A stretch of 64,000 nucleotides of DNA from Isoetes taiwanensis (GCA_021234155.1 JAJEKV010000002.1:9138409-9202408); one strand, 5' to 3'; positions 50,588 to 62,629 are shown, counted from the stretch's first letter. Notes: generated by a model from the sequence alone, not told the origin. Program-made: numbers and translations.

Positions 50588-52055
50588 GTGAGAATTATGG
50601 ATTTAAAATTCAACAAGAAGCTCAATCCTCGCTTAATCGCATACCGGACGTCTCCATTCTTGTACACATCACTTGGCAGAAGAATGAGAAAAATCAGAGG
50701 CAGAAGCAAGACAGAAGAAAGGAAGAAGATGACAAAGAGATTAAAAGAAAATGCTGCAAAAGAGAAAAGAAAAAACTCATTGAAAGGAATTGTGAAGGAG
50801 ACTCACTTCTATATCGTTGATGACAAAACTCATGATAATGAAGTTTGTCCAAAGATTGTTCCAAAATCATGCGATTACAAAAATCTATGGAACTTAACTA
50901 TAACAACATGTTTTCTGAGGATGGTCGTTTTCACAGCTTTAAGTCCAAGACCATTTTACTTCCTTTGGTAGGTTTTAGCCAAACATCTTCAAGGATATTC
51001 TCTCGAATTTTTTGCTACCACATGGAAAAGGTGAGCATGGGATGGTGCCGAGCTGTCATCAAGAGGATTCTAACAAAGGAACAGGATGAAATATGATGGA
51101 AAGAAATTGCTGTGCAAAGGAGGTGGTTGCATTTCTTAGGTGGTACTTCAACAACAATCCAACCCACAATGACATAACAAGGTATACCTTTTACTCCGTT
51201 TTCCTCCCTCATTTACTTAAAGCACTTGCCAATTCTGTGTGCCAATTTAAGCACTTAGAAATTAAGGAATATATAAATTGTTTGTGTTTGTGGTTGTTAC
51301 TGGGCTACTCTCTATTATGTAAAACATGATATTTCCCACTCTAAATCAAGATTGTCTTCTTTCTTTATTTTGATATACATTCTTCAACTGCTTCAAAGAC
51401 CGAAGCACTTCTTACAGCACTAAGCACTTGTGCAGGTACTTCTGGGAAATTGATCCCTCAAAAATAGATAGATCCTCGAGAGATTTGATCGGCCACACTT
51501 TGAAAGGAACTATACCTACCCATTGCATAAGACCATGTGACAAGGACAACACTCTAAAGGCAGCTTATAGACCTCTCACAAGCCTGGTGGAGAATTAGGT
51601 TCAATCTAAATGGGACTTCTGCACCACTAAGTCAATGACAGGGTTGGGAAACCACCGAATCCAAAACCTAAGGGAGAGATTAAAGCAACTAATGATACTA
51701 ATAAAGCACTTAAGAAGACTTGCGATAGAAGTAGAAGATGAACATGAAGAAGAGGAAGATGAGAAGACTATGACATAGCTAGTTCTATGGTAGAGGTTGA
51801 GATAATTTTGCTAATAATGCAAGAGGAAGGTAAATAAGAGGTGCTGATTTTATTGAGGCAATGTAAGCAAAGAACACTTTGCTTTGGAGGATTATGTGGA
51901 TGGATGGGGAAATGTATTTGGAGTTGAATCTCAAGTATTGTCCTTTTCGTGATATTACTATAAACAGTGTGGGTGGTCCTGAATTTGAGCTACCGGATGA
52001 CCAAAATTGCGGGCTAGGTGTGTATAGCCACCTTGTAAGATTAGCTAACTTTTGA
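50588..52055 (+). pseudogene. broken coding region on +, unrecognised protein
   Basis: Successive + strand pieces read as protein. 50640-50840 is very Lys/Arg/Glu-rich (KTEERKKMTKRLKENAAKEKR). 50870-51096 gives MEKVSMGWCRAVIKRILTKEQDE. About 51436-51597 gives RYFWEIDPSKIDRSSRDLIG and HTLKGTIPTHCIRPCDKDNT. 51700-51775 gives an acidic EVEDEHEEEEDEKT. About 51888-52053 gives MWMDGEMYLELNLKYCPFRD and GGPEFELPDDQNCGLGVYSH. A single strand and mixed charge blocks suggest one decayed gene or transposon ORF. No family recognised. Confidence 0.35.
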
Positions 52056-52499
52056 AATGATTGCGTATGAAGAGGATGGTATGTTGTATACTATGGCTGA
52101 AGACACTTTAAGCCAACAGATTATATGTAGCCTCCCCAAACTCACCAAATTCTATGGTCAAACTCAGCTTAAATATCGCTCATATGGTATTGACTCAATT
52201 ACTATTCATAGCTTGACTATTAAAGCAAAAGCACTCACACAAAAACATCAATGCAATTGTAACCAAAGTCATGTATTTATGTTCCTCAGATACATCAAAA
52301 TTGTGGGTATATCCGCCAGATAACATGTACAAAATTCGCATGTCTGCCCGAAGTTATATATAAGTAACCTGCTTTCACTATTTCGATATACAACCTCAGA
52401 ACCTCGCATGAATCTGGTCTCTTATCTTAACCTCAATTTCGAATCAACTGTGATTCTATCTCTCAGGTTCCAAGTATGAAAGGTCTCCCTTAACCATTG

Positions 52500-53130
52500 T
52501 AGCTGACTTTTGCAATATTGTTTTACCATTTCAGTGGGTTTCCTTTTCCCAATTCAAACTCTGATATTGTTTCTAGAATTCGAGCATCTTCTGTGGTAAT
52601 CGATCCGGGCTCTGGCATAATGCAGCCTTTTAATGTTAGAGAAATCATCAACCATTGCCACATCCTAAGCATCAAGTGTGTGAATTGGTCCAATACATAA
52701 TCAATATCCGTGATCCAAATTAAAGCCCGAATCAAAAGGGATGTGGTGGAGAGGCAAATGTTTTATGAATGCTATCATCCAACAATATGTAATTGCCCTC
52801 ATTGTGGGTATTCACTAAAATCGCAGAGCAAAGGTTTTGGCACAATGGTTTTTCGTGATCGGATGGGCCACTCTGGAAAAGGCATCTCTAAGCAATGGTC
52901 TGATCCAAATAAATACAAAGTCATGCCCATTAACTGGTGCTATGACATCCACAACTTCATTTACATTAATCTCTCGCTCATGGATGACCAAATTGCTATG
53001 CCATTGTTTCCGCAGAATTCCTCTTGCAGATGAGGCCAGCCTTAAACAACCAATTTCTTGTTGATTTTGTAATCCACAATCTGTTGTCCACACGCATTGT
53101 GATTGTTCCATCAGAGTGTCTCACTTAGAA
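52500..53130. other. open stretches on both strands, unassigned
   Basis: The + strand 52710-53033 (107 codons, with ICNCPHCGY) and - strand 52815-53111 and 52523-52735 frames overlap. Both read plausibly and none has a family motif, so I cannot decide the coding strand. Confidence 0.25.
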
Positions 53131-55480
53131 CACCATTCACATCTAAAATAAGTAGTTTCCTCTTCAAAGAGGACTTTATTGTGACACTCCATCATTCAAA
53201 AATATAAAGTAAACACCAACTCAAACACAAACACAAAACAGAATTTAAAATACTAAATTAATAATAACCTCACAACATTTTGATCAACCATTTGTTCAAC
53301 ATTTTGGTCCTTGAAATACAATTAACATTCAAACATCTATAGTTAAATCAAAGATTTTATAGACAACGTGAAATGGCTCTCTAAAACCTCCATAATTGCA
53401 TTTCTATTTTGGTACTGTGGTCTTCCTTTCTAGTACTTCCTTCGGCCCTTCCTTCAAGCTTCCTCACTTTTCTAGTTCTTCTTCATTTTCTCTGTGAATT
53501 GTTTCAACTCAACTTTTACGCATTCCACTCTCATTTGTCCTCTAAAATTATACTTCCCAGCTTCTTGGACTGTGTTCTTTGTCTTTTTAATGTTCTTTCC
53601 TCTTTGTTGCAACCTCTCCATCTTTCCTTTCCTTTGTTATCGGCTTCCTCAAAGGGGTAATTTGTACATCCTACTACATCCCACTCATCCCTGCTCAACA
53701 ACAGTTTCATCCCTGCTCTACTTTGGTATTATCCTTCCAGTGGATGTTTTTCTTTAGCCCCTTTTGCCTTTAACCGCTTTTTTTAGGACTACACAATGCA
53801 TCTTCAAAGACTTTTTCAATTCCGTATATGGCACACATAGTCTTCAAAGAGTTAAGAGGACCCATCAATTGAACTGGCCAAGTTGATTTGTAGGTATATC
53901 TACTGTGGCATATCAACTATTTTATTTACTTCTCACGCTGTCACATGCATGCCAAGCTCAAGAAATAACTGATGAATTACACCCCACATACCTTTGCACT
54001 TTACCTTCCTTCAACAAGGCCTACAGCCACATGAACATGATCACAACTTAAAATCAAAGACAATTTGTACCTATCATGAAAAGTAGGCCACAAGCACAGC
54101 AAGCATTCAAAGCGTGCATTCCCGTAGTCTTCACGATAGTGTTGATGCTAAACGGGATTAAACTTGGTATTCCTTCACTCAGAAGATTAGAAAAGATTAG
54201 CCTCGAAGTTCCGGAATTCACCTCTTCTCTCTTTGATCTCCACTCTTAAGGTATTCTTCCTCAGCTGCTCCTTCAGACCGAGACTTGTTTTTAACTCCTA
54301 CATGAATATGTTCCATTTGTAGTGTCATCTCCACCTTTCCTCGGGACGTAATCCTCCGCAACTCGAGTATTGTGGTCTTCAACTCTCAACTTTCTTCATG
54401 CTCTTCAAGTTCCACACTGAATTTTTCTATTAATAGACTTAGCTCAGCCTAAACTAACCCTCAATTTCATGCACCTCTAACATGCTTTGCCCTTTCATTC
54501 TCAAGCTTATTTACGCTTCCTTAATCAATTCAAAGTTCTCTTTAAAGCAGAGTGGTCTAATTTGAACTTCTAAGCAAGTAACTTTGCTAGAAGTGGCAAC
54601 TTGACATCCTTCCCTCTACTAGACCGCACTTCTATACTTCATAACTTGAGCTCCAAAAGAGGGGCCCAATTGATCTTGTGCTTTGCGTGTGGTTTGAAAT
54701 GGCAAGATCACAATTTTCCCATGCAAAAAAGCATAAGCCACCCGCTTCACTTCATTGTTCTGGGTATAGCTCTCTTTGATATAATTCTTTTCAACAACTG
54801 GCCCAATTTTTCTTAAATCGCAGGCCGATCATGGAAACTTTCATCTTATTGCTTGGGCCTTCTTGCCAAACCGAGGCTCCATTGTGCATCTCAAGTTACA
54901 TTCTCTTCCAACCATTTTGTATTTCAGCAGTCGCAATCCTTCACCAGAAAGTCCACAATGCCTATGGCTAAAGCATGGAGCTGGGGCATTTTTGCACAGC
55001 ACCCCTAAGCACCTAGCGAAAAACTTTAGCTATTTTTAGATTTTTCCATAACTCCGATGAAGGCAAAATTTTGTATTCCAAGGCGAATACATGATGCGCT
55101 GAGGGAAAAAATATCAAAAATAAAACGAAAAATATTTTTCAAAAATACAAAGAAAAATAGCCCAAAAGCAATCTAATTAAGCACCATGTCACCGACATAA
55201 AAAGTGTCCCCACCTCCATGCTTTAACCCCTAAGTGAAATCTTTGCTCGGCCACCGCTCGCCATTGTAAATTGAACGGATCAAAGGATTGTGTGACGAAT
55301 CAGTGATCAAGGAAGAGGATCTCGAAATGTGGATTCAAATTGGGGCAGAATAAAGAAAGGGCTGCTGGAACGAGGGCAAATGATGTCCCTCCGAAAAAAA
55401 AAAACTGCCACCACTGGAATTTAGTGCTTTAGGTGTTTGGTGCTTTCACGATTTTGGGGTACCACTCATCAAATCTCATA
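53131..55480. other. no gene recognised
   Basis: AT-rich; a T/C-rich stretch at 53400-53760 gives hydrophobic shadow ORFs. Confidence 0.4.
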
Positions 55481-55690
55481 ACTCTATTGCAATTAGGAGC
55501 TTACTCACACCTACTACCAAGTCCATGAGAAGCTAGAACACTCTATTTTGTCTTCTTGCAAAGTTTCAAAAACTTTTTATTTTTAGACTAGGGTGCTTAC
55601 TCATGAGCATCTGAAACAATCTCAAATATTCTATTCTGAATATTTGTAAAGTTTTAAAGAACTTGTTTTTTTTAGACCCATAAGCACCTG

Positions 55691-55708
55691 GAACATTCTA
55701 GAACGTTC
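55691..55708. promoter_or_regulatory. perfect four-module HSE
   Basis: GAACATTCTAGAACGTTC; a C-to-G change in the gap leaves all modules intact. Confidence 0.55.
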
Positions 55709-56446
55709 TGTTCTGAGTATTTACAAAGTTTTAAATAACTTTCTATTTTTAGAGTGAGATGCTTAGTCAGGAGCATCAAGAACATTCTATTTTGAGTGTT
55801 TGTAAGGTTTCAAAAACTTGCTATTTTTAGACTGAGGTGCTTACCCATGAGCATCTGGAACATTCTATTGTGACTATTTGCAAAGTTTCAAAAAACTTGC
55901 TATTTTAGACTGAGGTGCTTACCTATAAAAGAAAACTTTCTATATTTAGACTGAGGCACTTACCTGAGCATTTTTGTATAGTTTCAAAAAACTTGCTATT
56001 TTTTTTACTGAGGTGCTGGCTCATGAGCATCTGAGCATGTAAACATTCTATTTTGGTTCTTTGCACTTTTTCAACAAACTTTCTATTTTTAGACTGAGGT
56101 GCTTATCCAAGAGCATCTCATAAGCATCTAGAATATTCTAGAACTATCTAGAACATCTTATTTTGATTTTTTCAAAGTTTCAAAAAAACTTTCTACACTG
56201 AGGTGCCTATCCATGAGCATCTGGAATATTTTAGAACATTCTATTTTGACTGTACAAGAAGTTACAAAAACATTCTATTTTTTGGTTGAAGTGCGTACTT
56301 TGAGCATGTAGAACATTCAGAACATTCTATTTTGGCTACTTGCAAAGTTTCAGAATAACTTTGCAATTTTTGGTCATATGCGGGCCCTTTTCTTTTAAGA
56401 TATTCCTTGGCTCGGCCTCAGCCGTAGCATCTAGAACATTCAGCTA

Positions 56447-56978
56447 TTAGGGTTTTTGAGATTAAAGGGCCTTCAAACATGCCAACTAAGCCAAATGAAG
56501 ATAGTTTGAATTCAATAATCAGAAATCGAAGTTTCGATTACTCAGCCAAGTTAAATCAAAGAGGAATTAATTGTCGGATCATATTTTTCTAAAAGCATAA
56601 CTGTTGATAGTGTCCAAATGATCTTAGTGTAATAGATAGATTCGTTGAGATCTTTTCCAACTTGGATTCTTTGCACATATTTTTAACCACTCTGTGATTG
56701 TCAAACCCAAAAATATGGTTTTTACCATTTTACTATCCTATGAGGCTAAAGATATGCAAACAATCTAGTTGGAAAGATCTCAATGAGATCTATCTATTGC
56801 ACTAAACAAAAAGCTCATTTGGACTTTTTTTAGACAACACTTGCTAGAAAATGTGATCCAAAGTTGGAGTTAGTTATAACTCAAGCTGGGTCAATCGGAT
56901 TATCGCCTGGCTTTCTTGATTGGAGTTCATATTGCTTAGTCACAGCCTAAAGGTCTTTATGATCTCAAAAATCCCTAA
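56447..56978. mobile_element. foldback/MITE-like element inside array 2
   Basis: Begins TTAGGGTTTTTGAGAT and ends ATCTCAAAAATCCCTAA. The two arms are inverted over long stretches: gtccaaatga near 56612 against tcatttggac near 56816, and aatagatagat..ttgagatctttt near 56630 against its inverse near 56770-56795. The arms are about 230-260 bp with a short middle. No coding capacity. Array 1 continues at the same point without it (ctagaacattctattttgag), so it is an insertion. No clean target-site duplication could be read. Confidence 0.75.
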
Positions 56979-57049
56979 GATTTTGAGTGCTTGCAAGGTT
57001 TTAAAGAACTTGCTATTTCTAGACTGAGGTGCTCATCCATTCGCACCTG

Positions 57050-57067
57050 GAACATTCTAGAACATTC
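57050..57067. promoter_or_regulatory. perfect four-module HSE
   Basis: GAACATTCTAGAACATTC. It corresponds to 46794 in array 1. Confidence 0.6.
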
Positions 57068-58043
57068 TATTGTGAGTATTTGCAAAGTTTCAAACAACTT
57101 ACTATTTTTAGACTGATGTGCTTACCCATGAAAGGAAACTTTCTATATTTAGATCGAAGCACTTATCCTGAGCCCCTAGAGCATTCCAGAACATTCTATT
57201 TTAGTTTTTTGCAAAGTTTCAAAAAAACTTCTATTTTTAGATTAAAGTGCTCACTCACGAAACCTGGAACACTCTAGAACATTCTATTGTGAGTATTTTC
57301 AGTTTCAAACAACTTTCTATTGTTAGAATAACGTGCTTACCCAGGAGCATCTAAAACATTCTATTTTGATTGTTTGCAAAGTTCCTGCTATTTTTAGACT
57401 GATGTACTTAACCATGAGCATCTGGACCATTCTAGAATATTCTATTGTGAGTATGTGCAAAGTTTCAAAAAACTTACTATTTTTAGACTGAGGTGCTTAC
57501 CCATGGAGAAATTATATATTTAGACCGAAGCACTTACCCTGAGCATCTAGAGCATTTCAGAACATTCTATTTTAGCTCTTTACGAAGTTTCAAAACAAAA
57601 ACTTCTATTTTTAGATTGAGGTGCTCACCCATGAGCATCTACACCAATTCAGAAGATTCTAGAACATTTTAAAGGATCCTAGAGCTACCTGGAACATTCT
57701 TAAATTAATGAGCTTTCTCCCTTAATTATATGTGAAGTTTTTATTTTTCAACAAACCAATGCTAGGCATAGTCGTAATTATAGGAGGGCCAAGATTGCGC
57801 CACGTGGCTCCACTTCTACCGTCGATGGGACATGGAATACAGACTCACTTAGAGACGCTATTTTTGGAGGATAATGCGTGTTGCCTCGTCAGCTTCTACT
57901 TTCTGCATTGTTGTCGATTGTCGTTCATCTAAATACGCCTTGAGGGGATCAAATATTTTTCTACACAACACAAACATTACTTCTTATACAGCTATAATCA
58001 TATTCTCCCTAAGACTTCCTATTGTTTGGGTGCATATTAACAC

Positions 58044-58060
58044 AAGGGGCGGGGAGTGAG
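58044..58060 (+). other. polypurine tract before an LTR-like start
   Basis: AAGGGGCGGGGAGTGAG, three bases before TGTTAGATAG. This is the arrangement seen just upstream of Ty1/copia 3' LTRs. Confidence 0.4.
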
Positions 58061-58074
58061 TACTGTTAGATAGG

Positions 58075-58170
58075 TATATCCACGAATTGTATTACCTTCT
58101 GGGTTGTAGATATTGATCCTCGTATATTCACAAATTGTATTAGCTTCTGGGTTGTAGATATTGATCCTCC
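58075..58170. repeat. 48-bp tandem duplication
   Basis: attgtattaccttctgggtt and attgtattagcttctgggtt, units at 58075 and 58123, over 90 percent alike. Confidence 0.85.
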
Positions 58171-58334
58171 TTGGTTCAATGGTTACTCCCTTGGCTCTGA
58201 ATTATTTCTTTCAATTATTCAAGAGCTCGCTCTAAACCACGCTACGCATTAATCAGCTCTTCTGCCCGGCTCAGCCCCTGCATAGAGCCCCTTGATTTGC
58301 CCCTTTCTCGCTTTCCTCTAGGGTTTACAAATTC

Positions 58335-58640
58335 TCTAGCCCCTAAACCCCCAAACCCCTAAAAGGTGCTCGACTCCATGGTCCCCAAATTGGATTCTCG
58401 AGCTAATTTTGATAGCCGAGACCCCCGCTTACGCCTCTCTAGCCCCCAAAACCCCAAACCCCTAAAAGGTGCTCTTAACATACGTTTTGGTCCCCAAATT
58501 GGATTCTCGAAAGACTTTTGATGCTCGTGACCTCTTTTAGCCCTCTAAACCCCAAACCCCTAAAAGGTGCTCTAACATATGTTTTTGGTCCCCAAATTGA
58601 TTATGATGAATTTGTATGCCGAGATTCCTCGAGGTGCACC
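58335..58640. repeat. approx. 100-bp tandem repeat with telomere-like motifs
   Basis: Three units marked by aaaaggtgct at 58361, 58464 and 58562. Each starts with cccctaaac.ccccaaacccct and carries ggtccccaaattgg. CCCTAAA is the plant telomere repeat, but here it is mixed with CCCCAAA. Confidence 0.75.
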
Positions 58641-59129
58641 CCTAATGTAAATTCTATATGGCATGTGCATGTATAGGTCTAAGAGAAATTATCCCTTTAT
58701 AATGGAAATTTCTTTAAGAAAAATATACCCCATATTTTATATACCCCTACCTTATTTCTCTTATATATATATGGAATTCAAGCAAGAAAAATACCCTCCC
58801 ATATATAGGTAATGGTTTTGGCCCCAAAAACCCCCTCCCCGCATTAACTCACATGTTTTCTACGGTTTTATCAGGTGCACCCCCGCAGACCCTTAACGGC
58901 TTTGGAAGTCACACGTAATAATGTTGAGCTAGGTTCCAACATTTGTTCCGACGCTGTTATGAAATTAACAACTAATCAGCCCCCGTCTTTGCGGTATAGT
59001 TAGCCTCGGCCAATGCCTTGCCATAGGCCTCATTTAGTCCTGCTGTGACTGATGTCGCTTATAGCCTAAACCTTGCTTGATCGCAAGCATACCCCAACAT
59101 GGCTGTATGTTCTGTCCTGACTCCCCTAG

Positions 59130-60070
59130 CAGTAAGCTTTCCACTGCACTACCTGCGACTTCAATTCTGCAAACCCTAGCACCAAGCCGACTTCCTCGCA
59201 GTCGGTGAGCCCCAGAAAACCAAGGAGGGCTACCATGAAGCGCCCCGCGACGCTAGTTAAGGGAGAGACATCCTCCATGAAGAAGGAGGCTCGAGCTGCC
59301 CATTGTCCGCTCACCGCGTAACCTTGGGCCACCCATCCAAGCCGGGTTGAGGTTAACAAGCACTGCGATTAAGGCCCGAGACGGAGATGTTGTTCCAACA
59401 TCCCACGGTTACAGATGCCAAGATAGCGAAACAACGCATCACCTGGAGACCCGCTAATACCGGCTCGACGCATTGGGACCGCTGCGCACTCGAGAGATGC
59501 CAGCGACCGCAAGTTTCGCAGCATACGCGGCTCGCATGGATACTCCGACGCCGCGAGACAGATGTGGACCGGGTCGAGCTGACACTTGTAATCACGCCCC
59601 CACCAAGAGATCGAGGTTGATGAGGCCAATGCCATGGTACGTAATCGCGATGATGTTGAAGTTGAGGAGGCTACCGCTGTAAGATAAACGCTATATTTGA
59701 GGTTAACGAGGCGAAGACCGAAAGCCTTCGAGAAGGATGGCACGGATCGAGAAATGCAACAGCTCAACTGGCTGCTGTCTAAAGAAGGCATGGGCCTCCG
59801 TGCGCAGGCGCATGAACAATGGCAGCATCGCGACGGGAGATGGCAAGACAGACTAAGCCTTGCAAGAGCTGAGCTCCGTGACTTCGAGAACGTAAGCCGC
59901 AAAGACATATGCCAGCGCCGCAAAGCCCAACAACCCCGGCAAGACGCCAACGGGGTCACCCGTCAACTCCGAACGCCAAGTACCGCGTACCGCCGCGACC
60001 ATCATCACGCTGCGTCGCCACCAAAGAGTGGGCCGCTCCTCATCTGACACCGAAGCCCGCGGAGCTTGTG
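59130..60070 (+). pseudogene. ORF1-like region of the GC-rich LINE
   Basis: The + strand reads Glu/Arg/Gln-rich, coiled-coil-like stretches: EVDEANAMVRNRDDVEVEEA near 59613-59680, then REMQQLNWLLSKEG, AHEQWQHRDGRWQDRLSLARAELRD and KDICQRRKAQQPRQ (59697-60047). Position before the endonuclease and composition suit a LINE ORF1. No zinc knuckle or RRM is identifiable. The long - strand frame (59369-59959) is its antisense shadow. Confidence 0.4.
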
Positions 60071-60739
60071 CTTTTAATTTGACTTCACAACTGTAGTTCG
60101 GCCTCCTCGGCCGAAGAAATCGAGGAGAATCTCACCCGAAGATACAATACGCATCCTTACGATGATGTTTCTGGTCCAGACCCTGCTCTGTGCCACGCCG
60201 ACTGCAGGGGTCCAAATACTGTGCCACGTACCGAAGCCGTGGTGTTCACGGGTTATGATGCACGAAACCGAGGCCATACCGACAGTAAGTACACCGGCTG
60301 GGCACATCCTCAGATGTGAGCCGAGATCTTACTCCAGCGTAACAGGGCATGCATGAGGGGAGCCAGTACGGACTCGCAACACCAAATGCCGCGCGGTAGA
60401 AATTTCGGTGACTCGCTTTCAGCCTAAATGCTAATTGGCCGCTTTCAACTGCGACTCGCCAGCCTAAATAAGTAATTTCGCCTGGGCCTTCTCCCGACCT
60501 CGCACCGCCTTACAACTCGTCCGCTCCCCGCCAGCCTAAATGCCGCCTTCGGCCGCTTCCTCCGCTTCGCTTATCCGTAAGTCCGCCTCTCGCGAATCCC
60601 GGGGTCAGCCTCACTGGTCCATCCGCGGGATACTATTAATCGCATTTAAGCATTCCGACCGGGCCAATAGGAATTCAGCTCTCCGGTGGTGGTTGGTCTA
60701 GGAACTGCCGGGTTTCCCTGTATGTATGTGGGCTTATAG

Positions 60740-61020
60740 TCTTAATTCGTGAAGTTGTGACATGGACCTCATCTTCCTATGGAGACATGGGAACACTCCA
60801 GCCACAAAGCGTCTGGACCGCTGTGGTACCAAAGATTTCTCGTTCAATGGTTGTACTGTGGAGACGCGGCACGGGTTAAGTTCGCTACTAACGTAGCCTT
60901 TGGCACAATTGGTTTCCTCCTTAAGACCGCCATGACATAACCGCTACTTGTGGATCCGAGGCACCACCTCGCTGAGATCCTCTCTTCCTAGCCGGGCTAC
61001 TTTCCCCATGCAGAGTCCCT
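60740..61020 (+). pseudogene. LINE endonuclease, N-terminal half
   Basis: CDMDLIFLWRHGNTPATKRL and GTKDFSFNGCTVETRHGLSS (60756-60880) resemble the endonuclease start of this LINE type (DxIFLQETWhs..t..RLdrcGy..fs.nr..grgHGL). RGTTSLRSSLPSRATFP (60955-61010) equals the RGTTLAIANVYLPxxA block. The catalytic QETW appears as LWRH. The domain then breaks off at the repeat block. Confidence 0.6.
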
Positions 61021-61134
61021 TCTATCATACACATCAAAATTTAGCGCCCACATCCTCCTTAAAATCCTCAAAACCCTCAAAATCCCCCTTCGGAATAGCA
61101 ATGATTTTCGAACGGGTATTTGGCCACCCCTAGG

Positions 61135-61860
61135 ATTTTGTAGATTAGTATCCCTTATTTGGAAGTTTTTTTTATATCCTATTGCCATATGTAATGTTCG
61201 TACCCCATTTCTTGCAACTAATATTCATACCCCTTTCCTCAACAACTCCTTCGTGATTTTGTAGTTCTTACATCCCCTACTCGAAACTTTCTTCATTTGT
61301 AATCATTTCTACATATACAATATTCGTAAAATCATTTATTGCAACCACTATTCATACCCTTTCTCAACAATCTCCCTTTCGTGATATTGTAGTTTGATAT
61401 CCCCTTACTCAAAATTTCTTCATTTGTACCCCATTCTTCATATGTGCTGCATTCCCGTTAAACAATCAATGTTCATAATTCCCTGCCGCGACAACATTTG
61501 TGATATATATCCTCCATTTTCATTTTCATGTAAAATCCCCTATGTTCTAAATCTCCGTAATCCCCATTACTCCCTCATTAACCCTACTAACCATGACTAC
61601 CCCATTTCTCCCTCATCCCCATTCTTCATTTTTAGTAGAAATCCCTCTACGTTCTAAATTGCAATCCCCCTATTACTCCCTCATTACTCCTAATACCCTT
61701 TGACTACCCCATTTCTCCTCAATTCCCCATTCTTTCATTTTTACAAAATCCCCATATTCAAATTGCAACTCCTTTACTCCTCAATAATTCCCTAACATAG
61801 AACTTTAAAAATTCTTCTACAAAAGATTATCCTTTGCTCCTCACCTAGCTTCCAAAGTGT
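61135..61860. repeat. tandem-repeat block splitting the endonuclease
   Basis: First part: about four units of roughly 120-127 bp marked by gcaact/caat..tattcata (61214, 61341, about 61463) and ttgtagtt. Second part (61532-61800): about 2.4 units of roughly 105-110 bp with ccccattactccctcatta and gactaccccatttctcc. C/T-rich on +, no G-rich coding character. Inserted between two parts of one domain. Confidence 0.7.
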
Positions 61861-61924
61861 ATTTTAAGGAGGATGGCATCGCTTTTGATGCGGGATGTCA
61901 CCCTGAGGTGGATAGGATGGACCC

Positions 61925-62370
61925 GTGATGTCGCATCTATATGATGACATACAAGCAAAGACAGTTTTAATGGGCGAGCTCATGCTCCTTGGAGACTTAA
62001 ATGCGCCGATTGTGGTGAAATGTGCCATGCGGCCGACCTCTCGCTGGATGACGTGGCCGCTGTTGCATCCTGCAGGCAAAATTTTGCACGCACTCGTGAT
62101 GACAGCCAAAGTCAATTCCGCCTGCTGCATAATTGCCTCGAGCAAAGTATATCTTGACTCCCTGCTTCATATGTAAATGGCCTACCAGCAATGACCTCTC
62201 TTCCACGGGTACACTTGGGTGCATGTGATAACCACGGCATGAATCCAGTGTCGGATTATGTCATAGTGGCCGCTAAGATGTACACCTTGTTAGTCATTTT
62301 CACGCCGGGTAATAAACGACGAAAGGAGGCCGACTTAGATCACCCTCCCACTCTATGTGAAGTCGGGCCT
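61925..62370 (+). pseudogene. LINE endonuclease, C-terminal half
   Basis: MLLGDLNA (61981-62004) is the GDLNAR block, the catalytic Asp/Asn of the fold. NPVSDYVIVAAKMYTLLVIF and KEADLDHPPTLCEV (62240-62360) match the closing SDYVM..., and ADSDHxPL blocks with the catalytic His. Few stops, but frameshifts around 62170-62230. Confidence 0.65.
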
Positions 62371-62629
62371 GGCTAATCGCTACGCCCTCAAGAGCGCATT
62401 CTGTCAATTCTCGGTTGGCGCTTTTGGATTATGAGCAGCGGAGGCTTATGACCGACATGCTCGCAGTAAGCCCTCCCGACAGCTTCCCGCTATCTACACT
62501 GGAGCAAGTAAAACCAATTTCACCGTTGATCTCTCGCAGCGGGGCGTATTGTGTGCTTTGGGAGACTTCCCCATGCCGAGATCGAGGCCTAACCTTCCGC
62601 TGCAGAATGTATGGTTTGATGTTGAGTAA

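Larger units (their letters stand above)
55490..57720. repeat. 89-bp satellite-like array with heat-shock elements (array 2)
   Basis: The same unit as array 1, about 17 imperfect copies, split by a foldback element at 56447-56978. Perfect HSEs at 55691-55708 and 57050-57067. Near-perfect ones (three modules) near 57264 and 57432. The variant order of units, and the GC-rich spacer ggctcggcctcagcc (56409), match 46100-46820 of array 1, so the two arrays are copies of one longer segment. It begins next to a 46-bp-type unit (55495-55530), as in array 1's right flank. Confidence 0.85.
58064..58941 (+). mobile_element. possible copia-type 3' LTR
   Basis: Starts TGTTAG after a polypurine tract and may end at GGTTCCAACA (58932-58941), giving TG...CA ends and 878 bp. 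It contains a 48-bp duplication near its start and a 100-bp tandem repeat. No copia integrase, RT or RNase H could be read upstream, and no second LTR is in the window, so this rests on end motifs only. Confidence 0.3.

Noticed and set aside
53409-53757. Hydrophobic ORFs suggesting a membrane protein
   Set aside because: The stretch is T/C-rich on +, which gives Leu/Phe/Ser in every frame. No start context or family motif.
58064-58941. Complete LTR retrotransposon
   Set aside because: Only one LTR-like segment with a polypurine tract is seen. No primer-binding site, protease, integrase or RT could be read near it.
59369-59959. 196-codon ORF on the - strand, Ser/Arg/Cys-rich
   Set aside because: It lies antisense to the ORF1-like region of the GC-rich LINE. 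GC-rich DNA often leaves the opposite strand open, and no domain is visible.
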